Assembly (NCBI RefSeq): GCF_005281345.1
Contig: NZ_SZXJ01000027.1
Coordinates: 69,045-133,044, forward strand
DNA from: Citrobacter sp. wls619
GTDB taxonomy: Bacteria; Pseudomonadota; Gammaproteobacteria; Enterobacterales; Enterobacteriaceae
Length of the DNA: 64,000 nt
Direction: 5' to 3'
Shown here: piece after piece, positions 51,672 through 61,076 of the stretch
Layout: every line of letters starts with the position of its first letter
How positions within the stretch are numbered: the first letter of the stretch is position 1
Made by a program: the position numbers and the translations under genes
The notes under the pieces: generated by a model
The model's input: only the letters and a program-made list of their open reading frames with translations
Databases searched by the model: none
What the model was told of the DNA's origin: nothing

Positions 51672-52589
51672 TTAACGCGTCACCGTGTGCTCACTCGTGA
51701 AGGGCAGGGATGTTTCAGCGGGTAGTTCAAAAGATTGCAACCAGTGGGTAAATTTTCTTACGGCCTCATCTTGCCTGTCGTTCCACAGCAGAGAATAGGT
51801 TCCGGTATCGATAGTCAAATCGCCAAATGGCGCAACCAGCCTTCCTGTTTTCAGATGTTTTTCACAGAATAAATAGGGCATTACGACCAAACCCAAGCCA
51901 TCTTCAGCCGCCTGCATTGCCGCGAACGTATGATCCAGCGTGATAATCTGGCTATTTTCATGATGATCATTCGGGAAATGGTTATACCAACGTTTCCAGA
52001 GATCGTTACGCGCACGAATTTGAATTTTTATATGATCGTTCAGCTGAGCTGGCGAGACCAGAGGTCGGCTGTGCAGATACTGCTGGCTACAAACCAGCAG
52101 GCTTGATTCGTGAAGAAATGGAACAGGTTTAAGCCCGGAAAAATGCGCCGGATCCCGGCGAATAGCGATATCAAAGGGAGAAGCAAAGCTAACGGGACCG
52201 ATGCTGGTGGTGACATCGACGGTGAGTTCAGGGTGGATTTCATTCAGCTCAGCCAGTCTTGGCATTAGCCAGTGCATGGCGAATGTGGGTAAGCACTGGA
52301 TGGTTAATCTTCCCGAAAAGGTGTTAGCGCGGACCTCTTTTTCTGCCTGTGCAAGTTCACCGAGTAACCGCGTTGCGACGCGGGAAAAGGTCTCACCGGC
52401 ACTCGTCAGCCTGACAGATTTGTGTGCACGATAAAACAGTTGTACGCCCAGTTGTTCTTCCAGTGTGCGGATGTGTCGGCTGACTGCTCCTGTGGTGATA
52501 AACAGTTCATCAGCAGCCGCACTGAAGCTGCTTCTGCGTGCAGCAGCTTCGAATGCCGGCAAATGGGGGAGTGAGAGTAATCGTGTCAT
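51672..52589 (-). CDS. LysR-family transcriptional regulator (GcvA-like)
   Basis: 305 residues. An N-terminal winged helix-turn-helix (RRSSFSAAADELFITTGAVS RHIRTLEEQLG) is followed by a periplasmic-binding-like effector domain. The SFSAAADEL and TTGAVSRHI segments resemble GcvA and AmpR regulators. It is divergent from an MFS transporter gene, with a palindrome on its own start codon, so it probably controls that transporter and itself. The effector is unknown. The pair is absent from the E. coli order here and sits between yebW and yebV, so it is an insertion or has been lost in E. coli. Confidence 0.88.
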   Translation of the reverse strand: MTRLLSLPHLPAFEAAARRSSFSAAADELFITTGAVSRHIRTLEEQLGVQLFYRAHKSVRLTSAGETFSRVATRLLGELAQAEKEVRANTFSGRLTIQCLPTFAMHWLMPRLAELNEIHPELTVDVTTSIGPVSFASPFDIAIRRDPAHFSGLKPVPFLHESSLLVCSQQYLHSRPLVSPAQLNDHIKIQIRARNDLWKRWYNHFPNDHHENSQIITLDHTFAAMQAAEDGLGLVVMPYLFCEKHLKTGRLVAPFGDLTIDTGTYSLLWNDRQDEAVRKFTHWLQSFELPAETSLPFTSEHTVTR

Positions 52590-52613
52590 TGGTTGAGTCT
52601 AACTCAACCAATG
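52587..52613. promoter_or_regulatory. perfect inverted repeat, likely LysR-type operator
   Basis: CATTGGTTGAG and CTCAACCAATG form 11-bp perfect arms with a 5-bp centre (TCTAA). It contains T-N11-A (TGAGTCTAACTCA), the LysR-box pattern. It overlaps the ATG of the LysR gene and lies 103 bp before the MFS start, in the divergent gap. It is a strong candidate for autorepression and transporter control. Confidence 0.75.
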
Positions 52614-52715
52614 GACGCAATAAAGATCGTTTGTCAGCGTCTTCCCCTTGCTCATAACATGGCCAGCAACGCTCTGGTTCATTATTGATATCCACTTTTT
52701 CTGCAGGCAATTTTA

Positions 52716-53897
52716 GTGAAAGCATTCAATTTGTTTTGCCTTGGCCGGGCGGGGACATGTCTGGGGACAATGGCTTTTGCTGGTGCACTTCCGGTAATAC
52801 GCGATGAGTGGCATATCGACGCCGCCGCTGCGGGAACAGTACAGACGGTATTTAGTATTGCAAACGCCTGCGCCTTATTTGCTGCCTCCTGGCTGTGTGA
52901 CTATCTGGGGGCGCGCAAGGTGTATCTCATTTTCTCGTGGTTCGGTGTGCTCGCTTTATTGTTTTTTGCCTGTTTTGCCCGCTCTTACTCTTCCGCTCTG
53001 GTCTTGATGGCCTTTGTCGGATTGACCCAGGGTGGGGCCTACACGCCAGCGATGATGTTGGCGATGGGTATGAACAGTGTGTCCAAACGTGGACTTGCCG
53101 TTGGGATGATCCTGGCCGCAGGTTCGTTTGGCTACCTGCTGTCAGTATTTATCTCCGCTTGGGGAGCATTGCGCTGGGGAGCGTCCTTTGCATTCTATTT
53201 ATGTGCTGCAGGCGCATTGATTGGCGCGGTATCCGGTTCAGTGGCGTTATCCGGCTATCAGGAAGACATGCTCAGGACGCAGACGCCGGGGGTATCGGCA
53301 AAGCGCCACGCTCTGTCGGTCGGCGCAATACTGCTGATGGTGGGTTATATTGCGCATTGCTGGGAGCTACTGGGGAGCTGGGCATGGACCCCCAGCCTGG
53401 TGGCGAATGCGCTGCAAGCCTGGCAGATGGAACCGATGGCCACCGGGTTGATCGTCGCCTGTGCTGTGCATTTATCGGGGATGTTCTCGACGCTGATTGT
53501 AGGGGCAATCTCCGATTATTTTAATCGCGCATCGGTGTTGATTTTTATGGGCGCTGCCGGCGCGTTGAGTTCACTCCTGATGGGATTATCGGTTTCCTGG
53601 GGGGCGGGGTGGACGTTGCTATTTGCGTTTATGGGAAGTTTCTTCATTCTTGGCGATTCAGGCGTTTTATCTGCCGCGATTGCCGATAATGTGCCGCAGG
53701 CAAAGCTGGGGAGTGTGATGGGATTGCGGTCGCTGCTTGGATTTGGCGTGGGGTCTCTTGCGCCGTTATCATTTGGTGTAGTGATGGATTCAACGCAAAG
53801 CTGGGAACTCGCTTATAGTGTGCTGGCTGCGGGGGGAACCATCGCTTTCTTCTGTGCCTGCGTACTTAGAGTCAATTGTTTTAACGCCAATAAATAA
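52716..53897 (+). CDS. MFS transporter
   Basis: 393 residues with about 12 hydrophobic helices in two six-helix halves. MFS signs include DYLGARKVYL between TM2 and TM3, GGAYTPAMMLAMG, and GAISDYFNRASVL between TM8 and TM9. The start is GTG 52716, giving an N-terminus that runs directly into TM1. A later ATG at residue 19 would cut TM1. Substrate unknown. The divergent LysR gene suggests induction by its substrate. It has an apparent terminator after the stop. Confidence 0.85.
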   Translation: MKAFNLFCLGRAGTCLGTMAFAGALPVIRDEWHIDAAAAGTVQTVFSIANACALFAASWLCDYLGARKVYLIFSWFGVLALLFFACFARSYSSALVLMAFVGLTQGGAYTPAMMLAMGMNSVSKRGLAVGMILAAGSFGYLLSVFISAWGALRWGASFAFYLCAAGALIGAVSGSVALSGYQEDMLRTQTPGVSAKRHALSVGAILLMVGYIAHCWELLGSWAWTPSLVANALQAWQMEPMATGLIVACAVHLSGMFSTLIVGAISDYFNRASVLIFMGAAGALSSLLMGLSVSWGAGWTLLFAFMGSFFILGDSGVLSAAIADNVPQAKLGSVMGLRSLLGFGVGSLAPLSFGVVMDSTQSWELAYSVLAAGGTIAFFCACVLRVNCFNANK

Positions 53898-53921
53898 CCC
53901 GTCTGGCGACGGGTTCTTTTT
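53896..53921 (+). terminator. terminator after the MFS gene
   Basis: AACCCGTC (53896-53903) and GACGGGTT (53908-53915) form a perfect 8-bp stem with a TGGC loop, followed by CTTTTT. It starts within the last bases of the MFS stop codon. Confidence 0.9.
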
Positions 53922-53924
53922 GAA

Positions 53925-54161
53925 TCAGGCAAAACGCATGACCCAGGCATCTGACTTACGATCGTAGTGCTCGCGGAATAGAACGGAATGTTCTCCATTG
54001 AGAAGGGCCGGGACGCTGGTATCGGCATCCCAGGCGTCCAGTTGCATGCATAAATCCGGATCGGATTTACAAGGAATGGTTAACGTTCGGTCCCCCGGCG
54101 ATTCGCCATGTAACTCGGCGTCGTCGATTTCAAAAGCGCCAATGCGCACACTGGTTTTCAT
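53925..54161 (-). CDS. yebV: small conserved protein YebV
   Basis: 78 residues from the ATG at 54161 (MKTSVRIGAFEIDDAELHGE), the E. coli length. Longer reading to 54215 adds non-conserved sequence. Acidic small cytoplasmic protein. Conserved core DRTLTIPCKSDPDLCMQLDA with two Cys. Function unknown. It lies after the convergent MFS terminator and before rsmF. Confidence 0.92.
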   Translation of the reverse strand: MKTSVRIGAFEIDDAELHGESPGDRTLTIPCKSDPDLCMQLDAWDADTSVPALLNGEHSVLFREHYDRKSDAWVMRFA

Positions 54162-54261
54162 CATCGTGCTCTCCGTTGATTTGCAGGTTGTGGTACGACC
54201 AGTTAAGCCGCCCATTTTTCAGCGTAGTCAACGTGAGCAAAAGCGCCAGTAAAAACGTGCG

Positions 54262-55683
54262 TTATCCTGTAAAGAGTTTTCCATCCCGGACAAGATCGCG
54301 TGGATAACTGTTCTTCAACCGTGAACCAATACGTTTTGCCAGTCCAATCGGCTGACGCTGGAACGTGACCAGTACATCGTCGGTTGTTGGTGAGGTTTGT
54401 GGGTAGACATCTCTGCCGCGATACCACTCTTCCGCTTCTTCGAGCGTCAGTTCAAACGCATTGCGATGTTCTGGGTTAGCAAGGGCGATAACCGCCTCAT
54501 GCTGCCAGCGATAACCCTTATTGTGGGTTTCAGCGAGCTTAATCCCGAGGCGGGAAAAACGAACTTTACCAATTAGCGGTTCAATATCGGTCGGGAATAA
54601 CCAAATTTCTTTATCACGCTGCCAAAGGCGCAGATTGTCTTGCCAGTGCAATCCACTGGCGGTAGCGGCCTGGGTGATTTGTTCGGCTTCACGGCTTTTC
54701 AGCGGGCTGAAGGGGAAATTTCCCACCTTATATTTCGGCGCGGGCAGGGCAGGGATAGGGGCAGTTTTTCGCAAACGCGCGACAAAGAATCCTTCACAGT
54801 CATAAATTTGCGGGAAGACGTGCAGGAATCCCTCCGGTGTCAGGGCGCGTCCGGCCTCCGGAAATAAATCACCCAGTGGCAGAAACTCGACGGCGTCCGG
54901 GTAAGTCTCTATCAGCCACTGCATGATGGATTCATTTTCATCACGGTTAAGTGTGCAGGTGGAATAAACTAATGTGCCGCCGGGACGTAGGGCGTGGAAG
55001 GCACTATCAAGCAGCTCGCGCTGGGTAACAGCAATGTCCAGATTGCTTTCGATGGACCAGTTTTTTAATGCATCGGGATCTTTACGCACGACGCCTTCGC
55101 CTGAACACGGAGCGTCCAGGAGAATGGCATCGAACGTTTCTGGCAACGCGGCACCAAACACGCGGCCATCAAAATGAGTGAGTGCAACGTTCGCAATCCC
55201 GCAACGACTGATATTGGCATGCAGAACTTTGACGCGGCTGGCAGAAAATTCATTCGCCAGAATTGCACCCTGATTATTCATTTTGGCAGCAATTTGCGTA
55301 GTTTTGGAGCCTGGCGCGGCGGCAACATCCATCACCCTCTCCGGCATATTGCCATCGGCAAATAACGCAGCAACAGGCAACATTGAACTGGCTTCCTGAA
55401 TATAAAACAGTCCGCTTAAATGTTCAGCAGTACTGCCGAGCGGTACAGATTCTTCATCGTTGCGCTCAATCCAAAAGCCTTCAGCACACCAGGGAACCGG
55501 AGTGAGTGACCAGCCATAAGGCGCGGTTAAGTCGAGAAAATCAGCAACGGAGATTTTCAGCGTATTGATGCGGATACTGCGGCGTAATGGGCGCTGGCAG
55601 GCTGCGAGAAAATCGTCAAAAGAGAGCGTGGAAGGCATTGCTTCACGCATTTGTGTCAGAAAGGCGTCAGGAAAATAAGCCAC
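54262..55683 (-). CDS. rsmF: 16S rRNA m5C1407 methyltransferase RsmF
   Basis: 473 residues from GTG 55683 ([16 protein letters not shown]), six fewer than E. coli (479). Upstream reading to 55878 gives non-conserved sequence. GGTGG in the minus-strand leader at 55691-55695 serves as a ribosome site. RsmF methylates C1407 of 16S rRNA. The SAM site [15 protein letters not shown], the two catalytic cysteines in DAPCSGEG and YSTCTLN, and the C-terminal domain are present. It ends in DGKLFTG. It is downstream of letB in the same direction. Confidence 0.93.
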   Translation of the reverse strand: MAYFPDAFLTQMREAMPSTLSFDDFLAACQRPLRRSIRINTLKISVADFLDLTAPYGWSLTPVPWCAEGFWIERNDEESVPLGSTAEHLSGLFYIQEASSMLPVAALFADGNMPERVMDVAAAPGSKTTQIAAKMNNQGAILANEFSASRVKVLHANISRCGIANVALTHFDGRVFGAALPETFDAILLDAPCSGEGVVRKDPDALKNWSIESNLDIAVTQRELLDSAFHALRPGGTLVYSTCTLNRDENESIMQWLIETYPDAVEFLPLGDLFPEAGRALTPEGFLHVFPQIYDCEGFFVARLRKTAPIPALPAPKYKVGNFPFSPLKSREAEQITQAATASGLHWQDNLRLWQRDKEIWLFPTDIEPLIGKVRFSRLGIKLAETHNKGYRWQHEAVIALANPEHRNAFELTLEEAEEWYRGRDVYPQTSPTTDDVLVTFQRQPIGLAKRIGSRLKNSYPRDLVRDGKLFTG

Positions 55684-55762
55684 TTGGTACCACCGGCAAA
55701 AAAACAAGTGCGCAGTGTAGCATAAGTGCTCCGGCGCGAGTACGCCGGAGCAAGTGGAGAGG

Positions 55763-58396
55763 TTAACGTGGCAGGGCGGTTCCCCATTGACGCCATTCTT
55801 TCGGTTCACTCTCCAGCAGCAGGAAGTGTTTACCCGCCTGCGCTTTCGGTGCCAGTGGCGTACCTGGTGGGGTGGCAAACGCGATACCGCCGCGAATGAA
55901 CTGATTGAAGGTACCTGTCTTCACGACACCGCCGGTCAGGCCGAAATCAAGATTGTAGCCAGATGCCAGCCAGAACACGGAGTTGTTGCGTACCAGATGC
56001 TGATAGCGTTGGCTAATGCGCATGGCAACCATCACACGATCGGAAAGCGAGCCCAGCGTCAGCCCGGTGACGGTCCCCACTTCAATACCTCTGAACAAAA
56101 CCGGGGTTCCGATATTCAGCGAACCTGCTTCTGGTGCTTCAACCACAATACTCAGACCATCGAGGTAACGAGAGTCGGTAATGGTGGCTTCCTGCAGCTC
56201 AAAATCACGGCGCGGATTACCGCGTCCTGGTTCAACGTTGATATACGGCTGCAGGATTGTATCCAGATGCTCCACGCCCGCTGCCGAAATTTGCGGGGTG
56301 ATCACGGAGAAACGGGTACCGCTTCGCGCGAAGGTCTGCACGTATTCCGGGTACAGAACTGCTTTTGCCTGAACTTCGTTACGGGCGGTGAGCAGTTCAA
56401 GGGTCTGGATCTGACCAATATCAATCCCCAGGTAGCGAATTGGCATCCCTGCGGAGAGTTTTCCGGCGTCAAATGCGTGCAGCGTAATCTGTCCACCTAC
56501 CGCACGTGCAGCGGTCTCTGAGGCGTACAAAATACGCTTGTCGCCTTTACGTTGGCTGGCGCTGGCACCGCTTAAATTATCGAAGCTAATCGCCCCTTTT
56601 AGCGCCCGCGACAGGGGAGAGGCCTGTACGGTCAGACCGCTGCCGTTAAGCTGAACTTTTGCTCCGCCTTCGGCCCAGAACACGCTGTTGCTGGTCAACA
56701 GGTTGCGATATTCCGGTTTGATATGCAGATCGATATCAAACGCATCGGCGCGAGGACGAACGCTAATCACTTCACCGACCTCGAATTTGCGGTAAAGCAC
56801 CACCGAACCAGCCTGCACATCAGGTAGCGTTTCGGCGCTCAGGCTGACCGTAGTGGTTGGCAGATCGCTCAGACTGTTTTCAATCGCTTTCTCCAGGTTA
56901 GCGTAAAGCGGGTAGCTTTTTTTCATTTCGCCCTTAGTACCGGGCAAAATACGAATGCCGCCGCTGAGCCACTCACTGGCACTGGCGCCAAGGAACTCCA
57001 CGCCATCAAGTCCGACTTTGACATCCACGCGGCTGTTAACCACGAACTTACTGTCACCTTGCACCAGGTCACGATGCTGTGGTTCAACAGCAACGGTAAA
57101 TGAGACGCCTTTGCTGGAAAGCGTACGCTCAATCACCTGACCGACCTGTACGCCGTGAAGAATTAGCGGCTGGCCAGCATCAATACCGTAACTCTCCGGC
57201 GCGGTCAGCGTAAACGTCATGACGCCTGGGTCGTGTAACAACGACTTCTCAGCGGGAATAACGACGAACTGGTTACGCGGCTCGCCTTCGCCGGGTACCA
57301 GCTCGAAAGTTTTACCTGTCAGCAGCGAACTGAGATTCACATCGCTTAACGATAATTTAGGGCTGTGTAACTCAATTCGTGTGTTGTCACGCAGTAGCGT
57401 TACGACGCTGGGATCGACCGTCATTTCGCCGGTGACTTTACCGCCTGGGTTTAAATCCAGTTTTGTGAGCTGACCGACTTCTAATCCTTGATACATCAGC
57501 GATGTTGAGCCTGCTTTAAGTCCATTTCCGCTGGGTAAATCAAGCTTGACGATTACTCCACGCTGGCTGTGCGCGAGATCCTGATATAGACCAAACGTGT
57601 CGTCTGCCGCAGCAGGTTTTGAGTCTTCGGGTGAATCAAAAGCAATGGCACCGTTGACCAGCGCGGCCAGGCTTTCCAGTTTTACCTTCGCACCGCTAAG
57701 GCTGACATCGGCATTCACACCGGAGACGTTCCAGAAGCGGCTGCCTTTTTTCACCAGATTGGTGAAGCGACGTTCAATCAATACATCGATGGTTACGCCC
57801 TGATGGTTCGGGTTGATGGTGTAGTCATAAACCCTGCCCACCGGAATCTTACGGAAATAAACCAGCGAACCGCTATTAAGCGAGCCGAGATCAGGGGCGC
57901 GCAGATGCAGCATTAAATCGCCATTATCCAGACGATACTTGGGCTGGGTGTCGAGGGCGACGAAATGATCCTCGGCCTCGCCAGTACCGGGCATCATGCC
58001 GATATAGTTGCCGCCAACCAACGCATCCAGACCAGAAACCCCAGCCAGCGACGCCTTCGGCGTGACCAGCCAGAACTGGGTATCTTTGCGCAGAGCATCT
58101 TTCATGCTCGATTTGATGCTGACGCGGACTTCAATTTTGCGTAGATCTTTGCTGAGGTTGATATCCTGCACCGTGCCCACTTCAACGCCCTGATAACGAA
58201 CGGGAGTACGGCCTGGCACAATGCCGTCAGCAGACATAAAGTCGATGGTCACGGTATTGCCGCGATCTTCATAGCTTCCCCAGATAAGCCATCCTGCGAT
58301 CATCAGCGCGATGAACGGTAGCAGCCAGAACGGGGAGATACGGCGTTTTGTTTTAATCTGCGCTTCAGTCTGCGAAGCGGGCGTTTCCTGACTCAT
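55763..58396 (-). CDS. letB: MCE-domain intermembrane lipid transport protein LetB (YebT)
   Basis: 877 residues from ATG 58396 ([15 protein letters not shown]), the E. coli length. One N-terminal TM helix ([20 protein letters not shown], truncated here) anchors it in the inner membrane. The rest is periplasmic with seven repeated MCE domains, each with a V-x-Y/F-x-G-[IV]-x-V-G core (for example [35 protein letters not shown]). It forms a stacked hollow tube for lipid transfer across the periplasm. The start lies inside letA (32-bp overlap). Confidence 0.96.
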   Translation of the reverse strand: MSQETPASQTEAQIKTKRRISPFWLLPFIALMIAGWLIWGSYEDRGNTVTIDFMSADGIVPGRTPVRYQGVEVGTVQDINLSKDLRKIEVRVSIKSSMKDALRKDTQFWLVTPKASLAGVSGLDALVGGNYIGMMPGTGEAEDHFVALDTQPKYRLDNGDLMLHLRAPDLGSLNSGSLVYFRKIPVGRVYDYTINPNHQGVTIDVLIERRFTNLVKKGSRFWNVSGVNADVSLSGAKVKLESLAALVNGAIAFDSPEDSKPAAADDTFGLYQDLAHSQRGVIVKLDLPSGNGLKAGSTSLMYQGLEVGQLTKLDLNPGGKVTGEMTVDPSVVTLLRDNTRIELHSPKLSLSDVNLSSLLTGKTFELVPGEGEPRNQFVVIPAEKSLLHDPGVMTFTLTAPESYGIDAGQPLILHGVQVGQVIERTLSSKGVSFTVAVEPQHRDLVQGDSKFVVNSRVDVKVGLDGVEFLGASASEWLSGGIRILPGTKGEMKKSYPLYANLEKAIENSLSDLPTTTVSLSAETLPDVQAGSVVLYRKFEVGEVISVRPRADAFDIDLHIKPEYRNLLTSNSVFWAEGGAKVQLNGSGLTVQASPLSRALKGAISFDNLSGASASQRKGDKRILYASETAARAVGGQITLHAFDAGKLSAGMPIRYLGIDIGQIQTLELLTARNEVQAKAVLYPEYVQTFARSGTRFSVITPQISAAGVEHLDTILQPYINVEPGRGNPRRDFELQEATITDSRYLDGLSIVVEAPEAGSLNIGTPVLFRGIEVGTVTGLTLGSLSDRVMVAMRISQRYQHLVRNNSVFWLASGYNLDFGLTGGVVKTGTFNQFIRGGIAFATPPGTPLAPKAQAGKHFLLLESEPKEWRQWGTALPR

Positions 58397-59648
58397 GTGC
58401 ATCCCAAAGTAAGCGGCTGTCCAGCCATTCCACTGCAAGAATAGTCAATATTACCGCTGCACCGAAATAAAACGCAGCCGGTCCCATAGTAAAAGCAAGT
58501 ATCTGATCGCGATTTATCAGCGACATGGTTAACGCGATAACAAACAGGTCCAGCATCGACCAGCGACCAATCCAGGTCACCATACGGAGTAGCAGGATGC
58601 GGGTGCGCAACCCTTGTTCACATTTAAACTGGATACTGAACAACAACGTAAACATCACTATCACTTTGGTGAAGGGCACCAGGATACTGGCGATAAAAAC
58701 AATGGCTGCTACACCAACGTTGCTGTTCGCCAGGGACATGATGCCGGTCAGAATTGTGTCTTCCTGACGGGCACCGTTAACGTAAATTACCGAGATAGGC
58801 AGCAGATTAGCAGGCAGCAACAGGACAATCGAGGCCAACAGAGCTGCCCAGCACTTTTGGATGCTCTGATTTCTGCGCCAGCGTAATGGAATATGGCAAC
58901 GGGGACAGCGGCCTCGGGCATCAGGATAACCTGTAAAGTGACAGCCGAGGCAAACACGAAGCTGTCCGTCTGGGCGACGTGCGGGACTTTGTGGGTAAAA
59001 GCGTTCCCACAATTGCTCAACATTGAGATGCGACAGCGTCAAAATGCTCAGGATCACCAGTGCGATAAAGGCATAGAGTCCCACTCCGGGCAGCAGAAAA
59101 GCGTAGTCCTGCACTTTGATAGAGGCGACGCCGATACCGACAAGATAGATATCCAGCATGACCCACTCTTTAAGCCTTTCCAGCATCAATAATACCGGGC
59201 GTAGGTTCATGCCGAGAATATTGCCAAACCACAGATAAGCGATTGATGACACGAGTATTACGGGAGCGCCAATGACGCAAAACATCACAAAGGATGCTGT
59301 CAGCGGATCGCCTTGCCGGGTCATCTGCCAGATGCCCTGTACTACATTCGCGTCAATGCGTATGCCTAATAAATAGATGTGCAGCAGCGGCTCTCCCCAC
59401 GCAAAGGGCATCAGTAACAGCATGGTGATAGCCATTGCCGCCAGTCGCGTTAACGACCAGTCACGGCCGTCACGAATTTTGGCCTGACAGCGTGGGCAGA
59501 ATGCACTTTGGTGCGAACGCATTTTCGGCAAGCTAAACAGCAGGTCACATTCAGGGCATCGTTGGTAATGCGCACGGGGTAGCGCTTCACCAATGGACCT
59601 GATCGCTATTTTTTTAGTCGGCGTGATGCGTGGATGAGTAAGGGCCAT
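58365..59648 (-). CDS. letA: inner-membrane protein LetA (YebS)
   Basis: 427 residues from ATG 59648 ([14 protein letters not shown]), the E. coli length. A PqiA-family protein with two homologous halves, each starting with a zinc-ribbon-like pair (CPECDLLF...CPRCQ and CLGCHFTGY...CPRCH). Several TM segments follow each ([39 protein letters not shown]). It partners LetB in lipid transport. Its stop overlaps the letB start, so the pair is coupled. Confidence 0.95.
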   Translation of the reverse strand: MALTHPRITPTKKIAIRSIGEALPRAHYQRCPECDLLFSLPKMRSHQSAFCPRCQAKIRDGRDWSLTRLAAMAITMLLLMPFAWGEPLLHIYLLGIRIDANVVQGIWQMTRQGDPLTASFVMFCVIGAPVILVSSIAYLWFGNILGMNLRPVLLMLERLKEWVMLDIYLVGIGVASIKVQDYAFLLPGVGLYAFIALVILSILTLSHLNVEQLWERFYPQSPARRPDGQLRVCLGCHFTGYPDARGRCPRCHIPLRWRRNQSIQKCWAALLASIVLLLPANLLPISVIYVNGARQEDTILTGIMSLANSNVGVAAIVFIASILVPFTKVIVMFTLLFSIQFKCEQGLRTRILLLRMVTWIGRWSMLDLFVIALTMSLINRDQILAFTMGPAAFYFGAAVILTILAVEWLDSRLLWDAHESGNARFAD

Positions 59649-59776
59649 GTATCGCGAATCAAAGTGTTGAAGTAATGTTATCTTAACCCATGATGGGAAT
59701 GATCTTGAGCATTTACGCATTTAATGTTTATTTTAGTAGGCTGCAGTTTTAAGTAAGACAACTAAGTGATTACATA

Positions 59777-60274
59777 ATGAACAAAATAGAGCTATACACG
59801 GATCTGAACCGTGATTTTCAGGCATTAATGGCAGGTGAAACCAGTTTTCTGGCAACGTTGGCGAATACCAGCGCGTTATTGTACGAACGTCTTGCAGAAG
59901 TGAACTGGGCGGGTTTTTACCTGCTTGAGAACACTACGCTGGTGCTCGGTCCCTTCCAGGGGAAAATTGCCTGCGTTCGCATCCCGGTAGGGCGTGGCGT
60001 GTGCGGTACTGCAGTGGCGCAGAACCAGGTTCAGCGTATAGAGGACGTGCATGCCTTTGATGGCCATATCGCTTGCGATGCCGCCAGCAATGCGGAAATC
60101 GTTCTGCCGATTACGGTTGAGAACCAAATTATCGGCGTGCTGGACATTGATAGCACGGCGTTTGGTCGCTTTACTGAAGAAGATGAACAGGGTCTGCGGA
60201 CGCTTGTGGCACAGCTTGAAACCGTGCTTGCAACGACGGATTACAAAAAATTCTTTGCGACCGTCGCAGGATAA
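59777..60274 (+). CDS. msrC: free methionine-(R)-sulfoxide reductase MsrC
   Basis: 165 residues, the E. coli length. A single GAF domain with three cysteines used in catalysis: two in IACVRIPVGRGVCG and one in GHIACDAASNAE. It reduces the free R-isomer of methionine sulfoxide. It is divergent from letA and followed by proQ on the same strand after 96 bp. An older name is yebR. Confidence 0.95.
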   Translation: MNKIELYTDLNRDFQALMAGETSFLATLANTSALLYERLAEVNWAGFYLLENTTLVLGPFQGKIACVRIPVGRGVCGTAVAQNQVQRIEDVHAFDGHIACDAASNAEIVLPITVENQIIGVLDIDSTAFGRFTEEDEQGLRTLVAQLETVLATTDYKKFFATVAG

Positions 60275-60370
60275 TCAACGGATAACGTAGCAATTACTGA
60301 TGACGTCATTATAATGACGCCTGTTCATGCCTGCGCTTGTTGGCTACGTCCGTTGTAATCAGGAAATTTC

Positions 60371-61057
60371 ATGGAAAATCAACCTAAGTTGAATAGCAGT
60401 AAAGAAGTCATCGCGTTTCTGGCCGAACGCTTCCCGCAGTGTTTTAGTGCGGAAGGCGAAGCGCGCCCGCTGAAAATTGGCATTTTTCAGGATTTGGTAG
60501 AGCGTGTTGAGGGCGAAATGAACCTCAGTAAAACACAGCTCCGTTCGGCCTTACGTCTCTATACTTCAAGCTGGCGTTATCTGTACGGCGTTAAGCTGGG
60601 CGCAACGCGTGTCGACCTCGACGGCAACCCATGTGGTGAGCTGGATGAGCAACACGTTGAACATGCGCGTAAACAGCTTGAAGAAGCTAAAGCCCGCGTT
60701 CAGGCGCAACGTGCAGAGCAACAGGCGAAAAAACGCGAAGCGGCGGCCGCTGCTGGTGAAAAAGAAGACGCACCGCGTCGTGAGCGCAAGCCGCGTCCTG
60801 CACCGCGTCGTAAAGAAAGTGCTGAGCGTAAACCTCGCGCTGAAAAACCAGTGGCAAAAGCACCGCGTGCTCCTCGTGAAGAACAGCATACCCCAGTATC
60901 TGATATTTCAGTGCTGACGGTAGGGCAGTCTCTGAAGGTGAAAGCAGGTAATAATGCGATGGATGCCACCGTATTAGAAATCACCAAAGATGGCGTCCGT
61001 GTACAGCTGAATTCGGGTATGTCTTTGATTGTACGCGCAGAACACCTGGTGTTCTGA
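60371..61057 (+). CDS. proQ: RNA chaperone ProQ
   Basis: 228 residues (E. coli 232). An N-terminal FinO-like RNA-binding domain (about 1-120; [19 protein letters not shown]) is followed by a basic Lys/Ala/Arg-rich linker (about 120-180). A C-terminal Tudor-like domain ([20 protein letters not shown]) ends in VRAEHLVF. It binds structured sRNAs and mRNA 3' ends and was first found as an osmoregulatory gene affecting ProP. It is cotranscribed with prc, which begins 19 bases after the stop. Confidence 0.96.
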   Translation: MENQPKLNSSKEVIAFLAERFPQCFSAEGEARPLKIGIFQDLVERVEGEMNLSKTQLRSALRLYTSSWRYLYGVKLGATRVDLDGNPCGELDEQHVEHARKQLEEAKARVQAQRAEQQAKKREAAAAAGEKEDAPRRERKPRPAPRRKESAERKPRAEKPVAKAPRAPREEQHTPVSDISVLTVGQSLKVKAGNNAMDATVLEITKDGVRVQLNSGMSLIVRAEHLVF

Positions 61058-61076
61058 AACGGAGGCCAGGCCTGGC

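Noticed and set aside
55754-56521. 255-codon open frame on the plus strand
   Set aside because: It lies antisense to letB, whose 877-residue product is conserved. Composition and lack of ribosome site suggest a shadow.
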